Shown here: positions 46,950 through 59,316 of the stretch, one piece after another
How positions within the stretch are numbered: position 1 is the stretch's first letter
Layout of the letters: the number at the start of each line of letters is the position of its first letter
DNA from: Rotaria sordida
Lineage: Eukaryota > Rotifera > Eurotatoria > Philodinida > Philodinidae
Direction: 5' to 3'
NCBI GenBank assembly: GCA_905250125.1
Contig: CAJNOL010000717.1
Coordinates: 1-64,000 of the forward strand
Length of the DNA: 64,000 nt
Notes under the pieces: generated by a model
What the model saw: only the letters and a program-made list of their open reading frames with translations
Databases searched by the model: none
Told to the model about the DNA's origin: nothing
Program-made: the position numbers and the translations under genes

Positions 46950-49034
46950 ATGTTCGATTTTGATAATGATTTATGGGTAAGCAATATTGACAGATAAAAA
47001 TAAAGGCTATTTAAATGGCATTATTGTCATCGATAATGAAAATAAAATTGAAAAGAATAATTTTTAATGTGTCATTTATTAGCATTACAATAGATAAATA
47101 GAGTTCTCTTTGTTTTTTTTTTCTTTTTGATTTATTTCTTATCACTTTGAAAAAAAAAATGTTCCTTTGTGTTTGTAGACATAAAATAAATAGAAGAATC
47201 ATTCTTCTATATTAGTTAATGAGTACGTAACTTTCTAAGGAATAGAAAAAAAAACGACCTAAAGTAGGAGCAAAGGGAGACGCTGTAGTTGTCAACCATT
47301 TGTATGCATATATAAATGATGACCTTTGGCCCAGCCAAGACACTATTGAGTGCTCGTTGGTTGACTGTCACATTTAATTGAAAAAGAAAAAATATATGAA
47401 CCGTTTACTCATCTTTTTTTATATCTATTTAGAATTCACCATTCTTTGGTCTATTTCCTCCAACATCAGATGTATCATCAAATACACTTCTTTCAACCTG
47501 TTTAAGTCATGATAGTTCAGGCTCGAGTTCAAATGGTTCATCAAGTGCGTTCTCATTTTCGGATTCAGCTTATGCTTCATCATCATCACCACCATCGCAA
47601 CATTCAAACAATACAACAAGTCAATCAATATCAATCATGCGTAGCCTTCAATCCCAACAATATCAACCACATAATCAACAACACCAACAACAAACACAAC
47701 AGATAATAACGCAACCATCTACACATACATCATTACTTGCTGGTTTAACAACATCATCACCAAGTTCAAGTTTATCAAGCGTTCATTCAGCAACAACGGA
47801 TAATCCATGTTGTTCATCATCACCTTTCTTTCCTAAACTACAACATCAAGAATATCATTATAATTCATGGGATTGTCCAGGTTGTCAAGAACCTTATAAA
47901 CAAAATCGACCACAAGTACTTCAATGTTTTCATACATTATGTGAAACATGTGTAGAAAAATTATCAGAAAATGATGATGCAAGTATTTGTTGTCCATTAT
48001 GTGGTTTAACAACAATGTTAAGAGATATTTTACCTGATTATACAGTGCAAAATAATCATTCAAATGTATCCAATGATTATATGTTACCATTAGGTGAAAA
48101 TTCTGCACAATGTTGTACAGCATGTAAAAGTGCTGAATCAATGGCTGTAGCTAAGTGTTTTCAATGTTCGAGCTTCTTATGTCATCAATGTGTTTGTGCA
48201 CATCAAATTATGAATTGTTTTGAAGGTCATCGTGTAAGTTACGATTCAAGAAAAAAAATAAAATGAAAGAAATTAATATTATTAGATAGAGGTTTTTTTT
48301 TATTTCTATTTATTTTGTTTCTTCAATAACTTTAACAGCCGAAAAAAAGAAGGGAAGAAAATTATATAATCATTGCTCTATTCATTTCCGGCATAACCTG
48401 CTTTCTTTCATCGACTTGTTCATGGTTCTTGCAACTTTTTTTTTTATATTCCTCGTCTCGTTCATTACACATCAACATTCTATTTGATTGATTTTTTCTT
48501 CCTTCATTTTTCTCGTCATTCCCATTGCCATCGTTTACCAAATACACACACGCACATACATAATCTAATAATAATTACTGAGCATGCATTTCCATAATTT
48601 AGTTAGTTTTTTTTTGCTTATTTTTTTCTATTCTCCTTATCTTTCTGATTTCCTACTAATTTTTTTGAGATTCATTCGAGCAATTCCATGTTGTATTTCT
48701 ATTCCGGTCGGATCATATTTCTGTCTAGTGGCATCCAGGCGCTCAAATTCCCGTTTGTTTTTTTTTCCTTCTTATTAGTATCTATCGTTTGATTACTTGT
48801 ACGTTTATTAACAATTATAGTTCTAATAGAAATGTAGAAGAAGACTAAGAGTATCTTAGGTACATAGATGCACAGAAAAAAAGACTTTTATTTCAGACTA
48901 AATAATTATAAATCGCAGATTAGTCGTATGTATGGTCGCACATACATACAGATGCACAACAAGATTCTCATCCTTCTCTTTATCTATGCATTAGAAACAT
49001 CATCAATTCAACTGAATGATGAAGAAAATTGTCT

Positions 49035-49065
<31 letters not shown>

Positions 49066-52000
49066 GAGAGGAAGCATATAACGCCAAAAAGAAAGAAGCC
49101 TATTTCCAGGAGTCTAATGCAGGACAAAGAAAAGAAAAGGAAAAATTGAATTGTAATGAAGAGGGAGGAGAATGTAAGCGGGCAAGAGTTCTCAAGCAAC
49201 TAGAATACAATGCGTTCGTCGACCGAAATGAACTTCTCGACAACGAGACTCTCTGATTTCTATATATTTTTTCTTTTCTTTCTCTTATGTCTCAAACAGT
49301 ATCTGAAGTTCTCCCCCCCCTCCTTCCAAAAAAAAAAAATGATGATGATGACGTTGATAGCGTGTATGTTTTTTTCTTTCCTTTCTTCTCGTTTTTCTTT
49401 TTTTTTCATATATTTGTAATCGGCTCTGAGACTTTGCAGAAAAAAAACAGAAAAAAAAAGAAGAAACGCATTTTCTTCTATTTTTGGATTCAGTGGACGA
49501 TCATCAACTTTAAAGAATAGTTATTCTAAGAAGCTAAAAAGATTAATATCAAAGAAGAAAATAAAAATAATATCTAAATATGTCTATTATTATTAATAAT
49601 AATTGTCCTTCGAGTACAAATATAATTGATGTGAGCTAATCGTTAATTAATATAGATTAAAATTAATCAATATTCTATTATATTTTAGGTTGTTCATATA
49701 AAAGAACTTGATTCAAATGGTAATGATCTTCGATTAATCTTTTGTTCGAATCATAAAAATGAAACACTTAAATATTTTTGTGCAACATGCAATATACCCA
49801 GTAAAACAAAAATACCATATTTTATTATTTTATAATACTTATTTTTAATCTTTATTTTTTATAGTTTGTATCACATGTACAACGACTGATCATCGACCTA
49901 CTACTGGTCATGAATTTGCTCCATTAAATGATGCAGGTTTGTATATATAAAAAAAAACCAAGAAAGAAAAAAAAAACAAAACAAATTTCTTAATATTATA
50001 TATTATATTTATATTGAATAGGATCACATCAAGTAGCAAAATTACAAAATATGGTAGAAAATACTCGACAACGTTTAAATGATTTAAGAACTTCACAAAA
50101 AATTGTCGATCGTTCATATAATTTATTACAAGTAAAAGATTTAAAATATATATATATATTCATATATTAAAATATTATCAAATTTAGACTCAATATAATA
50201 AATCACAACATGATATTAATGAAACATATGCATTTTATCGACAATTAATTGATGATAGAAAACATGAATTAATTAAAGTAAAACTTCATTTAATTTTTTA
50301 TGTTTTTTTTATTTTTTAAAATTAATTTATTTATTTTAACTAAAGGAATTAGACAATGCATTTAATGAAAAACAAACAATTTTAACAAATCAAATGCAAA
50401 AAATTGATGAAGCTATTGAACGTGCTAATTTAGTAAATAATAATCAAACAAAAAAAAAATATTTGTTTATTAACAGAAAATATTTCTTTTTGTTTCTAGC
50501 CTTTAGAATTTTCCGATCGTCTATTTAAAAATTCATCAACAACAGAAATTTTAATATTTAAAAAACAGCTTGAAAATAAATTAAATACACTTGTACAAAC
50601 AATACCAGATACTAATGGACAATCATCAACATTTGAACTTGAATTTGTTTCTAATTTTCAAGTAACAAATACAATTTTTATTTTTATACATATATATATA
50701 TAATTTCTTTTTCTTTCTAGGCAATTCAAACAGGTGTAAGAAATACATTTGGTTATGTACGATCATCACCTGAAACACCATCATTGGTAAAATATATATA
50801 AAGAAAAGAATTTTAAAAAAGAAATTTATTTTTTATTTTTATTTTTATTTAGAATAATCCTTATAAACCACGTCCACAAAAAGTAAGAAAAATATCGAGT
50901 TTTTTTTTCTTTCATGTTACTTTTAATTACAATAAATTAAGAGATTTCAACGAACAAATTAAAGAACAAACATTGTAATTCTATATGTTAGAAGTACCAC
51001 CAAGGCTAAGAAAACAGTTGTTAAAACATTGGAGTTTAGGTGACAGTTGCATCATTAGATATCATACTTATCAAATTTCTTTATTCTTCTTTTTCTTAAA
51101 TTTTCAATAAAAATATTTCATTAAAATAGATATCCAAAAAATGTATCATTCTTCCACTTGATTATTTCTATGAACGGAAATCCTTTTTTTAGTAATTTCC
51201 ATAACCTAACTATAAGTAATTAATAATGATAATAATAGTCTGTATCCATTAGAGCAGAAAATGTCAGATTTGCATGAGAAAAAAAAAACGAACAATAAGT
51301 GAATATATATAAATAGTATTAATTTCTATTAAAATAATTCGAACAAAAAATATTTCTTTATTTAAAATATATCGAATGTATGATCTCAAATTCTTCTTCA
51401 ATATTGATATAAATATATTGAATTAATTTTCAATTTAATTTATAAATTTTGATATTCAAATATTAGTCTATATTAAAAGAGAATATGATAATCGAAATTA
51501 GTAACAAGAAAAAAGTATTTATTATGATAAAATACTCGTGAGAATTATTATTTTATTTTACTTCTTTAATCTCATGAGAATATTCTTTCATTTTTTTTTA
51601 TTTAAAAAACAAAAAAAAACTAATCTTATTTATCTCAAGAGAAAATAATTCTTCATTAAAATATATTATTTTTCTTTTTCTTTTAGTTAAACAATGATAA
51701 TTTTAGTAAAGTTATTGGTCCACCATCAACAAATAGTTCATCAACAATAAATGCATGTCATAATCATATTCATCATCAACAACAAACAACAATGATATCA
51801 CTTAGTCCAACAAAATCTATTCAACAACAAACAAATACAAATCATTTATTAAATGGTATTGATATATTATCATGTAGTTTACCACAACCAACAATATCTA
51901 AATATTCAAATTTATCATCATCAACACCAACACCAATGAGTTTTTCATTATCATCAAATACAATTGATTTAAATCCATATGAATTATGGTCAAATGCATC

Positions 52001-53395
52001 ACAAATGCCAACACAATCAACATCACAACAACAATTATCAAGTTCATTAACATCAAGTAATGGTGGTGGTGGTGGTGGTGGAGGAGGAAATCTTAATGGA
52101 CAAGATTCATTAGTTGATCTTGTTGATACATTTGATGGTTATTCATCAATACCTCATCATCTTTTATTACCATCACGTTCAAATAATTCAACAATAAAAC
52201 GACATAAAATGATATATCATCAAAAATTTGGTGAATTTGGTGTACTTGAAGGACAATTTACTGAACCATCAGGTGTTGCTGTTAATGGACAAGGTGATAT
52301 TATTGTTGCTGATACAAATAATCATCGTATACAAATTTTTGATTCAAATGGTATATTTTAATTTTTCAAAAAAGTAGTCAGAAGAAAAAAAATGAATTTT
52401 TTTTTTTTGTATAGGACGATTTCGTTTTCAATTTGGCGAATGTGGAAAACGTGATGGACAATTATTATATCCAAATCGTGTTGCTGTATTTCGTCAATCA
52501 GGTGATATTGTTGTTACCGAACGTAGTCCAACACATCAAATACAAATTTATAATCAATATGGACAATTTATACGTAAATTCGGTGCCAATGTTTTACAAC
52601 ATCCACGTGGTAAGATTAAGTTTTTTATTATAAATAATTATTTATTTATTTATTTATTTATTTTATTAGGTGTTTGTGTTGATAATATGGGTCATATTAT
52701 TGTTGTTGAATGTAAAGTAATGCGCGTATTTATTTTTGATATAAGTGGAAATGTTTTAAATAAATTTACATGTTCAAAATATTTGGAATTTCCAAATGGT
52801 GTTTGTTGTAATGATAAACAAGAAATATTCATATCAGACAATCGTGCTCATTGTATTAAAGTATTTTCTTATGATGGACAATTTTTACGAACGATTGGTT
52901 CTGAAGGTATAACAAATTATCCAATTGGTGTTGTACAAAATAGTCAAGGTGATGTACTTATTGCTGACAATCATAATAATTTTAATTTAACAATATTTAC
53001 TCAAGGTAAAACAAACAAAAACAAATTTTTTTTTTTAATTTTTTTTTTCATAAGATGGACAATTAATTAATGCACTTGAATCAAAAGTAAAACATGCTCA
53101 ATGTTTTGATGTTGCATTGACAGATGATGGAAGTGTTGTTTTAGCAAGTAAAGATTATCGTATATATGTTTATCGTTATTTAATGACACCATCATTAATG
53201 GGAAGTGGAGTTGGAGGTGTTACTTCAAATAATACAGAACCATCATCACCTGTATCATTATCATCATCATCATCAACAACACCGAATAGTAGTCAAATAA
53301 GAGGTGGTGATTGTATGTCACCATCATTGATCAATGGTCATGATGATAATCCATTAACTATAACAACAACACCAATAACAAGTAATGGGTATTAA
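46950..53395 (+). CDS. brat: Brat / NCL-1-type RING-B-box-NHL translational regulator
   Basis: TRIM-NHL protein; Brat and NCL-1 bind mRNA through the NHL propeller, repress translation and restrain growth and ribosome synthesis. Exons: 46950-46976, 47433-48233, 49689-49800, 49865-49936, 50022-50131, 50188-50277, 50346-50432, 50500-50661, 50721-50786, 50853-50882, 51687-52350, 52415-52609, 52670-53005, 53055-53395; 3093 nt, 1030 aa. After a Ser/Gln-rich start come a RING (~157-203, CPGC...CFHTLCETC...CCPLC), B-box 1 (~235-276), B-box 2 (~293-330), coiled coil (~340-430), a low-complexity linker with a Gly run, and six NHL blades (~694-985). Blades such as [20 protein letters not shown] and [13 protein letters not shown] are the highly conserved Brat type. 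There is no filamin domain, unlike TRIM71/TRIM2. Drosophila Brat lacks a RING, so this copy keeps a probable ancestral E3 module. An alternative first exon lies at 44603. Confidence 0.9.
48234..49688 (+). other. 1.46 kb intron between B-box 1 and B-box 2
   Basis: Opens GTAAGT and ends ATTTTAG. It contains pyrimidine-rich simple sequence, a GA microsatellite (49035-49060) and purine-rich stretches that yield overlapping spurious frames on both strands. No exon seen. Confidence 0.7.
49035..49060. repeat. GA microsatellite
   Basis: An uninterrupted run of about 13 AG units. Confidence 0.9.
50883..51686 (+). other. 0.8 kb intron before the NHL-encoding exon
   Basis: Begins GTAAGAAA and ends with a T-rich tract and TTTTAG. 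AT-rich, with no structure or coding frame seen. It separates the RING/B-box/coiled-coil half from the linker and propeller half. Confidence 0.65.
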
Positions 53396-53782
53396 AGAAA
53401 AATCATTATCTTTCATTTTTGTTTGTTTTTGTTTTTCTTACGCAAATCTTTTTATTTATTCTTCTTTATAACCCTTGAGTTCTAGTCTGCACCTGCCATC
53501 ATCATCATCACCAAATGCTTGCTGTGTAGTTCATTTCTTGTTTTTTTGACTTTACGCGCGTGTGTGTGTGTGTGCTATATCTGATTTTGTTTTTGTTCGA
53601 TTATTTCTGTCAAAAAATCATTTTGTTTTTTTTGACAATGATCACAAAAGGAAAGAATTGAAAGAGTATTAAGAGAAGCTGAAGAAAAAAAACATTTTAG
53701 AAACAAAGGAAAAAGTCTTCGCAAGAACAAATATATTGTATACAATTTAAAAAAAAAACCGTTGTTTGTTTTGTTTGTTAAA

Positions 53783-53786
<4 letters not shown>

Positions 53787-53819
<33 letters not shown>
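53787..53819. repeat. ATT trinucleotide microsatellite
   Basis: About eleven ATT units in the presumed 3' UTR of the Brat-type gene. Confidence 0.85.
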
Positions 53820-53821
<2 letters not shown>

Positions 53822-56815
53822 TGTTGTTTTGTTATTGTTGTCGACTTTATTTCTTCCCTTTTTTTTTCTTGTTATTTTTGTGGTTAGTTGATTTGTTATT
53901 ATTTGGTTTTTGGTTTTTTTTTCTACATGTATCTGCTACTATATAACTCCTTCTGCGACAGTCAGATCCATGTCGCTCTATTTGAAAACCGAGAAAAACA
54001 CTTTCTTTTTTTTTTAAATGTATATAGTTTTATTTAGCCTATTTTTTGTCTGGTCTTTGTGCTTGGACATAGTACTGACTAATATCCATTCCTTATACCA
54101 CTTGCATTATATATATATATATGTATGTACCACCCAGTAAAGAGCCTGTGTCTATATTATTATATTTTTCAATGTTGTGTCTATTTATTTATATTTTTTG
54201 TGGTTTTTCTCAGTATTCTTACAACTCATCGGCATTTCTTTCTCTCTTATATCGATCAAAAAACAACATACAAAAAAAAAAAACAATAAACTTTTCTTGT
54301 ATTTATGAACTGTATGCGTGCGCACGATCAAAATAACAAAAAAAAATTTAATTGACTAACTCCTATATCTATTTATCTATATTAATGTCTTTTCATCATC
54401 TTCCAATTTTTGTTTGTTTGTTTGTTGTTATCATTATCATTATTATTATTATTATTACTATTATTATTATTTCTTTTCTTTATTGTTTCAATTGTTTTAT
54501 AATCCCAAAATTATAATTAAATCTTAGCAAAAAAAAAAAAAGTCAAGTCAGAGTATTTATATATTGTTTCGTGTAATTAGAGAACAAAAAAAAAGTAAAT
54601 ATGTCTTTTTTTTTCTCGTCTGTCATGTACTGTGATTGTGTCTTGTGACTTAGCTTATTTTTGTTTTGTTTCTTCTGAAATATGTACACAAGAGAAAAAA
54701 AAGGATACAATATATATGTATACTTGTTCGCGCTATTTCTGGTGTACTTTTTCTTGTTTTTTTTTATATTCATTATCTTCCTTGTCTTGAAGAGTTATAA
54801 CAAAAAAAAAAAAAAAAAAAAGAAAAAAGAGCAAATAGCAAACAGTGTTCGTTTTTTTTTTTGTTTTTGTCTTATATTGCATACTCATTACTAATATTAA
54901 GATGTTTCTTGTTTTTTGTTCATCCTATTTCTCCTTGTTTGTTTTTTCTGTTCTGTTTTGTTTCTTTTTTTTTTTTGTTGTTACATGTTGAGTTTTGATG
55001 AATATATCCTAGTTATTGTTTCAGCTGCTGAGAATTTCATTTTGATCTGCTTTATACAACGGAAATAGATGAAATAGATAGATCATTTATCAGTTATACA
55101 TAAATCAACAGGAAATAGAAGAATGTGAATATGATAGGCAACACAAAGATCGAATGTTTGAAGAGTATACCAATTATCGATTGAACTTCTGAAGTATGTC
55201 TGAATGTTAGTCGGCGTTGATGCCGCCGCCGCCGTTCTTTTTGAGTATGTCTATAAAAGAGTTAAGAAAGAATGTAGTTTGATCGGAACAACAATAACTT
55301 TCACTTGACTGATTGTTTGATTGTAAGGAAATAAATGTAAGGAGAAAAGATTTTCTCACCTAGAAAGAAATTTTTAATAAGTATTACCTTCAATGAGGAA
55401 AAAACAATAAAGTATTTTCTTTTTGTACTCATCGGGTTAAATATATGAATTGAGAAGTAGAATAAAGTGAGAATACAATTTAATATCGGATGAGTATTTT
55501 TATTGATTGAGAATTGAAGAGAAAGAAAAATCTTTTCCTATTAGGTATAGTCGTTGATGGAAGGAAAAATTTTATATTGTGACAAAAGCAATTCTTTATC
55601 TCGATTTCCTTTGCCGAAGAAGCAATTTAAAAGTATACACGAGGACGAACAAATATTGGTTTTTTTACGAGCACAGACAGAGTGTATAGTACAAGAACTA
55701 TAAACTTCGGGAGGGCCATTTTTCAATCTTCGGAGAGGCGGCATCTCTTTGGCTTCCATGCTGGATAAAATAGTGAGTAAAAGTAAAAGAAACGATTATT
55801 ACACATGTTATTGTAGTTCAACAATAGATAATAATTCAAGAAAAAAAAATCTCTGAGGACATTTGCTTAATATCATATATATATATATACACATATAATC
55901 TTAATGAACATTAAAATATTCTTCCAAAATAAAAGGAACCGTCACTATCATGTTATTGTCAATTGTCTCTCAGAGAATATTTGAAGTATCAGTAAAGTAC
56001 TTTCGTTGATAGTAATAAACATAAAAATACAATAATATATTTGATTACTCAAAATTGTTCAATGGTGTTGTAATACAAAAAAAAACAGAGCCAAGTATGT
56101 CAAGATTTTATGAAGTCTTTATTATTTTATGTGGTCGTGATGATATAATTGAATCGATTTCTATGATTTTAACATTCAACCAGTTAATTTCTATTCTTGT
56201 TACATATCATACAACTAATCTCTATTTCTAATTTAATGTTACTATTGTCTAATGATCATTATATATGTCTTTATTAGTAGAAATAAAGAGAATTGTTATT
56301 TAAAGCAAAAGGACAATGATACATGAAATATAACATCTCTATAGACCTGCTGTGACGAAGGTCTTCTTGACGATATTTCTCTTAATAATATGATTATGAA
56401 GAATTTACTAAAGTAAACAGATTATCTATCCAGAAATGGATAGCCTTGCAAGATTTACATGAGAATAAGATAAAATAACATTTGATAATTTCTAATATGA
56501 AAATTCATTTCATTAATATCAAAAGATAAAGTATATTGTCGTTTCTTTGTCACTATATTGTAATCAATTAATATCAATAATACCTATGATAACATATACA
56601 CACTCTTCATCTTGTTTAAACTGACATCATCAAAGAATGATGAATAATATAAAAACAAGAGGACGATTATCTTTTTGTGTTATAAAAGTATATGAGAACA
56701 ACATGGTAAGAAAAAAAAATTGTGTGTGTGCGCTTTTTTTTATAGATTTTATTTTAACATCGGTGAAGGTGATATTTGCTAAAGTGTGCATAAGGGGTAT
56801 CTAGATGATATGCAC

Positions 56816-56842
56816 CTATATATATATATATATATATATATA
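56816..56842. repeat. TA dinucleotide microsatellite
   Basis: About 13 TA units flanked by CC and GG (CACC...GGTA), giving a self-complementary block. Confidence 0.85.
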
Positions 56843-57566
56843 GGTATATAATATATGGTATAGTACGCCATGGTGTGCATATTCTTAATTGTCTCGTTGT
56901 TCACACTGATCTGCCAGATTTCATAATGTGTTCGTAGACAAATGTAGGGAGTAGAATCCAGCTGTGCACTCGTCTGTGTCATTATGCAAAAGTTCCGTCA
57001 TCATAGTTCCATCTCCATGTGGCCAGCACTAATCATGTACAGGCATTGATTTTCTTTTTTTTTTCTTCTCTCTTTTTCTTCTACAATGTCTTTCGTTTCT
57101 TTTTTCCTGCCCTTATTCATTACATAGGAATCGAGACAAGAACAGGACTCATTAGCGTGCTTGTCACAAGTAGACATTGCTTGCTGTTGTCCGATTATAT
57201 TGTCGAGTAAGCAAAGTTCATCATCATTCATAGATTTGAGAGTGCATGGTTCTAAAGCTTAATGAATTGTTTGTTACATAATGAAAACACTATTGCTACT
57301 GCTGCTACTGCTGTTGTTGTTATTGTTGTTTCTCTTGATGCCCTTTTTGATTTGACTATAATGATTGTGAGACTATGTTCAATATGTTACACGATGATGA
57401 TGATGATGATGAAGCAGAGCTCATTAACTGCGTATGCTACTATCCCATTGTGTATATCATATGCATATAGTCCTCCAAAACTTGACGACAACAACATGTG
57501 CAAATCATTCGCCACTTTCTTTCTTGCAAATGTACATATACAAACGTTTGGAAATGATTGAAAGAG

Positions 57567-57597
57567 AATGAATAAATGAATGAATGAATGAATGAAT
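57567..57597. repeat. GAAT/AATG tetranucleotide repeat
   Basis: Seven to eight tandem tetranucleotide units, first one slightly varied. Confidence 0.85.
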
Positions 57598-58113
57598 AAA
57601 AAGTCGGTTCGTCTGATGATGTTTTATAATCCTTTGTTGCTCTAGGAGTATGTATCCACATCAGTTTTGAGTGATTGACAAAGAAAATGTTAGGGTTTTT
57701 TTTTGCTTCTTTTGTTCGCTCGCTTTGTGTTGCCATCCATCAAGGTTAAGTGTTATTATTAAAACAAAAAAGAAAAAAGGTAGAGTATATGTTTCCTGCA
57801 TTTCTTTACTTTTTTTCTCATGGTAATCAATGATGTTATAATCTTAGTTTGACTTTTGGTGTCAACGTGTTGTAATGAGCTTTTAGATAAGCGATAGCAC
57901 TAGAATATAATAGAATGAGAAGGACATATGGTCATATGTGCAAGATTGAAAGTTAATCGTTACGATATGCTCATTTTTTTTTTCGGTTTATACAAAGTAA
58001 ATCATCATTTTTTTCTCCATTTTCTCGCTTTTGTTTGTTTATATTTGTTACACACGTTTGTTAGATAAACGACATGTGTATGCTTTTTTTTTCTTTTTTG
58101 TATGTATAAGAAA

Positions 58114-58163
58114 ATGAATTCATTATTTGTATTGTTATTTCTATTACTGCTGTTGCTATTTCT
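58114..58163 (+). CDS. Candidate signal-peptide exon of the Shisa gene
   Basis: ATG at 58114 begins MNSLFVLLFLLLLLLFLLS, an ideal signal peptide. To join the Shisa exon at 58554 in frame, the donor must leave two bases; GT at about 58163 or 58166 does so, but neither site is a strong consensus. A similar Leu-rich leader starts at 57281. The exon is therefore plausible, not proven. Confidence 0.4.
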
Positions 58164-58553
58164 GTTGTCACACAAGAATCACTTGAAGATTTTGACAGTC
58201 TTCCCCTGTTGAATAATTTTTCATTTTGTTTTCAAAAGAAATCGCATGGTCAAAGTGAAAAGAAGAGATGATGATCTATAATGAGAATGTAAGAGAAAAG
58301 AAAGGCGAGAGAAAGAAAGAACAAGAGAGCGAGAGAGAAAAAGATGATTGTCGAACAATTTTTTTTCCTTTTTTTTTTCTTTTTTTTTTTTTTTTCTTCA
58401 TGTATCATTCTTCCGTTATTCTTTTCTTTCAGATTCTCTTCATCTAATCGTTTCAATACAAGAAACAATAAGTTTTGCATGAAATACAAGTCGACTAGTA
58501 AATTGATATGTTAGATTATCTAATTATATTTTCATTTTTTTTTTTCATTTTAG

Positions 58554-59316
58554 AATTATGAATCCTGAAGATCAACGTACAAGTTGTCCAGGTTTTTTGG
58601 ATGAATATGGTGTATGGAATAATGGTTTTGAATGTCCACCATTAGCTGGACAAATTCATATTTGTTGTGGAACAGAATCTCGTCGATATTGTTGTACATT
58701 AGAAAATCTTCATAAAACATTTTCAAATTCATTAAATCGTTTAGAACAAAATTCATATTCAACTATTGAAACATCATTATTTTTAACTGAAACAAAATCT
58801 TCAAATATTTTAACATTACCAATAATTTTAACATGTATTCTTTTATTAATACTTATTTTCTTATTTATTTTATTAAGTTTATTTTTTTGGTATCGTTATC
58901 AAAAACATCATAATAAACAAAAACGAGAAGAAAATTTATCAACAAAAACAAATTTACTTATTGAACATTTTCCATTTTCACCTCCACATCATTTTTTTAT
59001 GAATGAAAATAATTTACATAATAATAATAATAATAATATTAATAAAATATCACATTTACATCAACAAACTAAAGATACATTAACAACAACGACAATAACA
59101 CCATCAACAACAACAAGTACATCATCAACATCAGGTCGTATACCATCTGATATTTATTTTAATGATTGGAAAGATTTTCTTATTGCTGGTGAACAACCAA
59201 TGAATATGTATCCAACAATGTCATCTCATAGTAATGAACTAAATAATGAACATCAATATCGTCATTCAAATTATTTATATCATGGTAAACGTCAACAACA
59301 TGATGCTATTGTCTAA
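58554..59316 (+). CDS. Shisa-family single-pass membrane protein, main exon
   Basis: Shisa proteins are Cys-rich type I membrane proteins that retain or modulate receptors (Frizzled and FGF receptors in the founding member, AMPA receptors in neuronal ones). After an AG at 58552-58553 the exon reads through an extracellular Shisa domain with the family pattern: SCPGFLDEYGVWNNGFECP, then ICCGT and RYCC. Next come a linker and a strong transmembrane helix (roughly LPIILTCILLLILIFLFILL), a basic stop-transfer stretch (RYQKHHNKQKREE) and a polar Asn/Thr/Ser/His-rich cytoplasmic tail of about 125 residues ending HDAIV. An internal ATG at 58558 exists, but starting there would leave the Cys-rich domain without a signal peptide, so a 5' exon is needed (candidate at 58114). 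The last residues could be a class I/II-like PDZ ligand. The subfamily cannot be named. Confidence 0.78.

Larger units (their letters stand above)
53396..58113. other. 4.7 kb spacer between Brat-type gene and Shisa
   Basis: Very T-rich first 1.6 kb (probably long 3' UTR of the Brat-type gene) with ATT trinucleotide runs at 53787-53819 and 54433-54472. The rest is AT-rich with a (TA)n palindrome at 56816-56842 and a GAAT tetranucleotide run at 57567-57597. Short frames on both strands lack coding character. A Leu-rich leader-like frame starts at ATG 57281 (see findings). Confidence 0.5.
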
